Positions 35,115 through 40,287 of a stretch of 40,287 bases of DNA are shown here, piece by piece. Source of the stretch: Alphaproteobacteria bacterium (GTDB lineage: Bacteria; Pseudomonadota; Alphaproteobacteria; ATCC43930; CGMCC-115725). Under the pieces are notes generated by a model, which saw only the letters and a program-made list of their open reading frames with translations, was not told where the DNA came from and did not search any database. The position numbers and the translations under genes are program-made. The stretch's first letter is position 1; each line of letters starts with the position of its first letter. The DNA lies in assembly GCA_030042035.1 (NCBI GenBank), contig JASIAN010000006.1, positions 1-40,287 of the forward strand, in the 5' to 3' direction.

Positions 35115-36283
35115 TGCACCGCCTCGCGCGGCCGCGCGGACCGGGAAAAGCGCTCGGGCGAAAACGGCCGTGCCAACTCGGGCAGCTTTCCGCCCAAAAT
35201 ATAGGTGCCGACGACGGCAGCGGTGACCGGCGTCAACAGAATGCCGTTGCGGTGATGGCCGGTCGCGATGACGAGGCCGTCAATGCCGGCGGGGCCAATC
35301 AGCGGCGCGTCGTCGCGCGAGCCCGGACGAAAGCCGACCCAGGTCTCGGCAACCGGCAATTCCTCGATCGCCGGCAACCCGCGCCATGCGCCGTCGAGCA
35401 GCGCCAACAGTCCGCCGGCGGTCAGCCGCGCGTCGAAGCCGCGCTCCTCGACCGTTGCGCCGATGATAAGACGGCCATCGAGCCGCGGCGCCAGATAGGC
35501 GCGCGGCAGCCACACGACATGCCGTAAGAGCGGCGCCGCCGGGTCCATCTGCAGCGCCAGCATCTGCCCTTTGATTGGGCGTACCGCAGGCAACGAGGCG
35601 GGCGGGATGCCACCGACCTCGCGCGACCAGGCGCCGGCCGCCAGCACGACGATGTCCGCCTCGTCGCGGCCGCGCGCGCCTTCGACGCCGGTGGCCCGCC
35701 CGCCCGTCACGATGATCTCGTGCACCGCGCAATGCTCGATGAGTTCGGCGCCGGCGCGCCGGGCCGCAACCGCCAGCGCGCGGCCGAGCAGGCGGTTTTC
35801 GACCTGATGGTCGCGGGGGCTCCAGACCGCCGCGGCGATGCCAGGCTTCAGGTGCGGCTCGCGCTGGCGCGCCTCGGCCGCGCTGAGCCATTCGAGATCG
35901 AGGCCAAGGCCCTTCTGAAAGTCGTAAGAATGGCGCAACTGCGCCGCGTCGTCGCGATTGAGCGCGACGACCAGCGTGCCTTCGCTGCGGTATTCGATCG
36001 CAATGCCGGAAGCCGCTTCGAGCTCGCGCGCGAAATCTGGCCACAGGCGCTGACTTTCCAGCGTCAGCGACAACAGCGTCTCTTCGCCCGGCTCGGTTTC
36101 GACCGCTGCCGCCAGCATGCCCGCCGCCGCCCAGCTCGCGCCGCGCCCGGCCTCGCCGCGATCGTAGACCGTAACGGTGCAGCCGGCCTGCGCCAAGCGC
36201 CAAGCGATGCCGAGGCCAATGACCCCGGCGCCGACGACAATCGTCTTCGGGCGATGCTGCGGCGCGACAAAATTTGCGCTAAT
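35111..36283 (-). CDS. thiO: glycine oxidase ThiO, probable AUU start
   Basis: 390 residues if translation starts at ATT 36283-36281. This ATT stands 6 nt after a GGAGGGAG Shine-Dalgarno (36297-36290). No ATG, GTG or TTG lies in frame between there and the first Rossmann strand (TIVVGAGVIGLGIAWRLAQA). The only ATG in frame, 36322-36320, lies inside the TPP aptamer without a ribosome-binding site. The protein is a FAD-dependent amine oxidase: GRGASWAAAGMLAAAVE early, VLAAGAWSREVGG mid, and GLVIATGHHRNGILLTP near the C-terminus. ThiO oxidises glycine to the imine used by ThiG. Confidence 0.9.
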   Translation of the reverse strand: MSANFVAPQHRPKTIVVGAGVIGLGIAWRLAQAGCTVTVYDRGEAGRGASWAAAGMLAAAVETEPGEETLLSLTLESQRLWPDFARELEAASGIAIEYRSEGTLVVALNRDDAAQLRHSYDFQKGLGLDLEWLSAAEARQREPHLKPGIAAAVWSPRDHQVENRLLGRALAVAARRAGAELIEHCAVHEIIVTGGRATGVEGARGRDEADIVVLAAGAWSREVGGIPPASLPAVRPIKGQMLALQMDPAAPLLRHVVWLPRAYLAPRLDGRLIIGATVEERGFDARLTAGGLLALLDGAWRGLPAIEELPVAETWVGFRPGSRDDAPLIGPAGIDGLVIATGHHRNGILLTPVTAAVVGTYILGGKLPELARPFSPERFSRSARPREAVQ

Positions 36284-36287
36284 GACG

Positions 36288-36366
36288 GACTCCCTCCACC
36301 GGGCATGCCCGGCCAGGTTCATTGGGTCTGATCTCAGCCGCCGGCCTCGCCCGCGGCACCCCAGCC
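36288..36366 (-). promoter_or_regulatory. TPP riboswitch (THI element) controlling thiO-thiS-thiG
   Basis: On the minus strand GGGGTGCC, GGCTGAGAT, CAGACCCAATGAACCTG, a GCCGGGC/GCCCGGT stem and GGAGGGAG occur in the order of the TPP aptamer (GGGGUGCC, CUGAGA, ACCC..UGAACCUG, GGGA). The 3' end of the aptamer contains the Shine-Dalgarno of thiO, so TPP binding should block translation initiation directly. No terminator was seen between the aptamer and thiO. Confidence 0.95.
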
Positions 36367-36499
36367 TCGCCCTCAATGTCAGGCGGAGGCTGCGGCGATG
36401 CAAGGTTTTTTTGCGTGGATGCGCGCCGCCGCGTCCCCTGCGACCGGCGCGGCGAAGGGCGGCGCGCCATTAACGGTTTCGTCAGGGTTTGGTGGCCTA

Positions 36500-36600
36500 A
36501 TTATTGCTACGTGCTGTCGCGTTGGGTGCGATGGGCACGTTGCCCACCATGGGCATCCTCCCCTCAGCCTTGAGGCCGCCGTCCCGGCGGCCTCATTTTT
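36500..36600 (+). ncRNA. possible structured leader or small RNA ahead of the CoA-transferase operon
   Basis: TGGGCA (36532-36537), TGCCCA (36541-36546) and TGGGCA (36550-36555) allow two mutually exclusive 6-bp hairpins sharing the middle arm. CCTCA (36562-36566) can pair with TGAGG (36571-36575), which would break the terminator stem that begins at 36572. An unpaired TCCTCCCC lies between, a motif similar to the anti-Shine-Dalgarno loops of alphaproteobacterial small RNAs. A possible -10 (CTAATTAT) is near 36498. The region 36367-36690 has no gene I can support. Confidence 0.4.
36572..36600 (+). terminator. strong intrinsic terminator in leader of CoA-transferase operon
   Basis: GAGGCCGCC (36572-36580) and GGCGGCCTC (36586-36594) form a perfect 9-bp stem with a GTCCC loop, followed by ATTTTT. 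It points to the plus strand, where no complete gene lies upstream within 400 bp. It therefore ends a short transcript or attenuates the operon starting at 36691. Confidence 0.88.
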
Positions 36601-36690
36601 GGCCGTTCGCCCGAAATCCAGGCAAATTGACAGCCGCCCTGCGCCGGCACTATGACCGCGGCAAAGCTTGCGCCGAGGCAGGAGCCGGAC

Positions 36691-37398
36691 ATGGCGAACA
36701 AGGTCTACCCCGATGCGGCGGCGGCGCTCGCCGGCCTGTTGCACGACGGCATGATGATCATGGCTGGCGGCTTTGGCCTGTGCGGCATCCCGGAAAAGCT
36801 GATCCAGGCGGTGCGCGACGCCGGCGTCAAAGGCCTGACGGTTGTGTCCAACAATGCCGGCATCGACGGCGCCGGCCTCGGCCTGCTGTTGGAAACCCGG
36901 CAGATCCGCAAGATGATCTCGTCCTATGTCGGCGAGAACAGATTGTTCGCCGATCTTTATCTGAAAGGCGAACTGGAGCTCGAATTCAATCCGCAGGGCA
37001 CCTTGGCCGAGCGCATCCGCGCCGGCGGCGCCGGCATTCCGGCGTTTTTCACGAAGACCGGGGTTGGCACGCTGGTTGCCGAGGGCAAGGAACTGCGCCA
37101 GTTCGAGGGCGAAACCTACCTGATGGAACAGGGTCTCATCGCCGATCTCGCGCTGGTCCACGCCTGGAAGGCCGACACCGAAGGCAACCTCGTCTACCGC
37201 AAGACCGCGCGCAACTTCAATCCGGTCATGGCGACAGCCGGCAAAGTGACGGTCGCCGAGGTCGAGCAGCTCGTCGAGCCGGGCGACATCGACCCCGACC
37301 ACATCCATACGCCGGGCATTTTCGTGCAGCGCATCGTGCATTATCCGCACTACGAAAAGCGCATCGAGCAGCGCACCATCAGAAAACGCGCGGCTTGA
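36691..37398 (+). CDS. 3-oxoacid CoA-transferase subunit A
   Basis: 235 residues from ATG 36691, with GGCAGGAG upstream. It is the alpha subunit of a SCOT-type enzyme: MIMAGGFGLCGIPEKLIQAV near residue 22, VVSNNAGIDGAGLG, YVGENRLF, FNPQGTLAERIRAGGAGIPAF and TGVGTLVAEGKE, then RKTARNFNPVMATAG. It moves CoA from succinyl-CoA to acetoacetate or 3-oxoadipate. The beta subunit starts 15 bp after the stop. The gene is preceded by the structured leader and terminator described at 36500-36600. Confidence 0.93.
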   Translation: MANKVYPDAAAALAGLLHDGMMIMAGGFGLCGIPEKLIQAVRDAGVKGLTVVSNNAGIDGAGLGLLLETRQIRKMISSYVGENRLFADLYLKGELELEFNPQGTLAERIRAGGAGIPAFFTKTGVGTLVAEGKELRQFEGETYLMEQGLIADLALVHAWKADTEGNLVYRKTARNFNPVMATAGKVTVAEVEQLVEPGDIDPDHIHTPGIFVQRIVHYPHYEKRIEQRTIRKRAA

Positions 37399-37413
37399 AG
37401 AGGAGGCAGGGAC

Positions 37414-38061
<648 letters not shown>

Positions 38062-38071
38062 AGCGCGGCCG

Positions 38072-38794
38072 TCAGCCCAGGAGGCCGCGGTCGCGCAGGC
38101 TCGTGTGGCGGCCGCGGCCGATGATCAGATGATCGTGCACAACGACGCCGACGGGCTTTGCGGCGGCGACGATATCGCGCGTCACCTGGATGTCGGCCTT
38201 GGATGGCGTCGGGTCACCCGAGGGATGGTTGTGCACAAGGATGAGCGCCGAGGCGTTGAGCTCGAGGGCGCGCTTGACGACCTCGCGCGGATAGACCGGC
38301 GTGTGATCGACCGTGCCGCGCTGCTGCCGCTCATGTGCCAGCAGTGCGTTTTTGCGGTCGAGAAACAACAAGTGAAATTCCTCGACCGGGCTGTAGGCGA
38401 TATGCGCGTTGCAGAACGCGATGAGGCGATCCCACGAACCGATGACCTCGCGTTCGCGCAATTCGGCTTTGGATAGCCGCAGGGCCGCCTCGCGCACCGA
38501 TTTGAGGATCGCGATCGCCGGGTCGCGCACTCCTGCCGCGCGCAGCGCGTCGGGCGCGGCACTCAGCACCTCCGGCAGGCCGCCGAAGCGGTCGAGCAGC
38601 GCTTTCGCGAGCGGCTTCACGTCGCGCCGCGCGTCGTGCGTGAACAGCAGCACCTCCAGCAATTCGTAATCCGGCAGGCTTTCCGCCCCGGCATCGAACA
38701 GGCGCTGACGCAGCCGGTCGCGATGGCCGAAATAATGCGGGTCCGCCCCGATCGCGTCGGCGAGGCCGTGCCGTGACGCACCGCGCTGCGGCAT
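38072..38794 (-). CDS. radC: RadC family (MPN/JAMM) protein
   Basis: 240 residues from ATG 38792-38794. An N-terminal helix-hairpin-helix-like part (DYELLEVLLFTHDARRDVKPLAKALLD) is followed by a JAMM metalloprotease-like domain with ALILVHNHPSGDPTPSKAD, the HxH..S..D zinc motif. The role named DNA repair for RadC is historic and not proven; the molecular function is unsettled. Start and upstream stop overlap by one base (TGATG) with the enoyl-CoA hydratase gene, so they are translationally coupled. Confidence 0.92.
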   Translation of the reverse strand: MPQRGASRHGLADAIGADPHYFGHRDRLRQRLFDAGAESLPDYELLEVLLFTHDARRDVKPLAKALLDRFGGLPEVLSAAPDALRAAGVRDPAIAILKSVREAALRLSKAELREREVIGSWDRLIAFCNAHIAYSPVEEFHLLFLDRKNALLAHERQQRGTVDHTPVYPREVVKRALELNASALILVHNHPSGDPTPSKADIQVTRDIVAAAKPVGVVVHDHLIIGRGRHTSLRDRGLLG

Positions 38795-39582
38795 CAGCGG
38801 CGCCCGTCCCGGCGCGCACGCATCTCGGCGAGTCGGGCGGCGGCCATGCGGCGCGGCTCGTCGCTTTCGTGCGCCTCGACAAAGGCGTCAATGCCGCGCG
38901 CGATGGCCGCGCTTGTCGATAAATTCTGCCAATCGGCCATCAGCGCCTTCTGGATGCGCAGCGCCTCCCGGCCGCCGGCAAGAAGCGCGACAGCGAAGCG
39001 CTCGACCTCGGCATCGAGGTCCGCGGGCGGCGTGACGGCATCGACAAGGCCCCATTGGAGGGCCGTGGCGGCATCGATCGTCTCGCCGGTCAGGATGAGG
39101 CGGCGGGCGCGGCCCTCGCCGATCAATTGCGGTAACAGCGCCGCCTCGACGACCGACGGGATGCCGACGCGCACTTCCGGCATGCCGAAATGGCTGCGTT
39201 CGCTGACAACACGCAGATCGCAGGCGGCGGCGAGTTCAAGCCCGGCGCCGAGCGCATAGCCGTCGATGCGGGCGACGACCGGCACCGGCAGCCGCCGGAA
39301 GCCGTCGCAGACGCGATGCACGAGCGTGATGAAATCGCGCGCCGTGTCGCGGTGGAGCGCCGCCAGTTCGTCGAGGTCGGCGCCGCCGACAAAGGCGCGC
39401 TCGCCGGCGCCGCGTAACACGACAAGACGCAGCGGGCGGTCGGCTTCCAGCCGCTCGATCTCTTCGATGATCTCGACCATCAGCACGCGATTGAGGGTGT
39501 TTAGCTTCTCGCGGTTGTCGATCGTGACATGTGCGACATACCCGCCCCCGGCGCATGTTTGTCGGCCCACGACAATCGGCAT
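38794..39582 (-). CDS. enoyl-CoA hydratase/isomerase family protein
   Basis: 262 residues from ATG 39580-39582, which has GGAGAAG upstream; ATG 39613-39615 is an in-frame alternative. Crotonase fold: VTIDNREKLNTLNRVLM near residue 20, GERAFVGGADLDELA (oxyanion loop), DGYALGAGLELAAACDLRV, then MPEVRVGIPSVVEAALLPQLIG. The last block has E in MPEV as the first hydratase Glu; the second Glu position reads V-V-E, so activity is plausible. The substrate is unknown. It shares one base with radC downstream; the divergent PNPOx-like gene starts 63 bp upstream. Confidence 0.87.
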   Translation of the reverse strand: MPIVVGRQTCAGGGYVAHVTIDNREKLNTLNRVLMVEIIEEIERLEADRPLRLVVLRGAGERAFVGGADLDELAALHRDTARDFITLVHRVCDGFRRLPVPVVARIDGYALGAGLELAAACDLRVVSERSHFGMPEVRVGIPSVVEAALLPQLIGEGRARRLILTGETIDAATALQWGLVDAVTPPADLDAEVERFAVALLAGGREALRIQKALMADWQNLSTSAAIARGIDAFVEAHESDEPRRMAAARLAEMRARRDGRR

Positions 39583-39645
39583 CGCGGTCTTCTCCGACTG
39601 CAGCTTCGTGTGCATAGTAGGCGCGGATGAGCCGAGGAGGCGAGC

Positions 39646-40257
39646 GTGGATATCATCGAAAATATCGCCGAGATTCGCGGGCTGTATGGCGAGCCGATGG
39701 AGCGGGCGGTCAAAAAGCAGCTGCCGCGGCTCGAAAAGCATTCGCGCGCGTTCATTGCGCTGTCGCCGTTTCTCGTCATCGCCTCGACCGACGCGCAGGG
39801 CCGCCTCGACGCCTCGCCCAAGGGCGATGCGCCGGGCTTTGTCCGCGTCCTCGACGACGAGACGCTGTTGATCCCCGACCGGCTCGGCAACAATCGGGTC
39901 GATACGATTGCGAATGTGCTGGCGGCGCCTGGCGTCGGCCTTATTTTCTTTGTGCCGGGCCTGCGCGAAACCTTGCGGGTCAATGGCAAGGCCCGCGTCA
40001 CGACCGACCCCGCATTACTCGAACCAAGCGCGGTCGGCGGCAAAATGCCGCGAAGCGGCCTCGTTGTGACGGCCGAGGAAGTCTATTTCCACTGCGGCAA
40101 GGCGCTGATCCGCTCGGATTTGTGGAACCCCGAGAAGATGCGGAAGCACTCCGATTTTCCGGCATTGGGGCGCATCATCACCGAGCAGATCGGTCAGGGC
40201 GATACGGCGGCGGCCGAACGCGCCACCGAGGAGAGCTACCGCACCCGGCTCTATTGA
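39646..40257 (+). CDS. pyridoxamine 5'-phosphate oxidase-like FMN-binding protein
   Basis: 203 residues from GTG 39646, with GAGGAGG at good spacing. The split-barrel pattern is seen in SPFLVIASTDAQGRLDASPKGDAPGF near residue 40, LLIPDRLGNNRVDTIANVLAAPGVGLIFFVPG and ETLRVNGKARV, then VYFHCGKALIRSDLW. This layout fits the subgroup of large PNPOx-like proteins of about 200 residues (MSMEG_1061 type). FMN or F420 binding and redox activity are likely; the substrate is not known. The last 30 bp of the window after its stop hold no supported gene. Confidence 0.88.
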   Translation: MDIIENIAEIRGLYGEPMERAVKKQLPRLEKHSRAFIALSPFLVIASTDAQGRLDASPKGDAPGFVRVLDDETLLIPDRLGNNRVDTIANVLAAPGVGLIFFVPGLRETLRVNGKARVTTDPALLEPSAVGGKMPRSGLVVTAEEVYFHCGKALIRSDLWNPEKMRKHSDFPALGRIITEQIGQGDTAAAERATEESYRTRLY

Positions 40258-40287
40258 GCGAACCGTCGCGCGCCATGCCGCCGAAAC

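Noticed and set aside
40275-40287. ATG at the right edge as a new gene start
   Set aside because: Only 13 bases remain in the window, with no clear ribosome-binding site.

Overview
The window is high-GC, densely coded bacterial chromosome, most likely from an alphaproteobacterium (Rhodospirillales/Rhizobiales-like). The evidence is the collinear mdh-recO-parC block, the overlapping thrB-rnhA pair, a SAM-II riboswitch ahead of metZ, a TPP riboswitch ahead of thiO-thiS-thiG, and short palindromic interspersed repeats of a type common in this class. No tRNA, rRNA, CRISPR array, transposase or phage gene was seen. Most of the window is ordinary chromosome; the unusual items are small and lie between or across gene boundaries.

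Layout. 1-5 kb: a truncated NHL-type beta-propeller gene, an ACT-like small protein with a DUF4743/Nudix hydrolase, an unknown helical protein, a tiny membrane protein beside a 22-bp tandem repeat, and an MBL-fold hydrolase. 4.7-7.5 kb: a periplasmic cytochrome c and a copper-type P1B ATPase with YHS and heavy-metal-binding N-terminal domains. 7.5-9.5 kb: a luciferase-like flavin monooxygenase and an alpha/beta-hydrolase whose catalytic serine is glycine. 9.7-10.0 kb: a SelW/Rdx-type selenoprotein gene with an in-frame UGA and a hairpin placed like a bacterial SECIS; an ordinary ORF search misses it. 10-14 kb: parC, recO, mdh. 14-21 kb: GST, CopD-like membrane protein, AmpG-like permease, YgjP-type metalloprotease, GhrA-like dehydrogenase, nadC, and several N-terminal gene stubs.

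21-33 kb is rich in catabolic enzymes: a CmcJ/NvfI-type oxygenase, an orphan ABC solute-binding protein, a universal stress protein, an operon of a LigB-type extradiol dioxygenase and a Rieske oxygenase, an ACMSD-type amidohydrolase, a PaaG-like isomerase, and later (36.7-38 kb) a two-subunit 3-oxoacid CoA-transferase. Together they suggest use of aromatic compounds, though the genes are scattered and substrates cannot be read from sequence. Between them are a double-CDGSH protein, a lipoprotein, homoserine kinase, RNase HI and a gamma-glutamyltransferase.

32.7-36.4 kb holds sulfur amino acid and thiamine synthesis under RNA control. metZ has a compact chain of promoter, SAM-II aptamer and intrinsic terminator. 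thiO-thiS-thiG follow a TPP riboswitch whose 3' end carries the Shine-Dalgarno sequence, and thiO appears to start at AUU. The CoA-transferase operon has a leader with mutually exclusive hairpins and a strong terminator. The window ends with radC, a second enoyl-CoA hydratase and a PNPOx-like flavoprotein.
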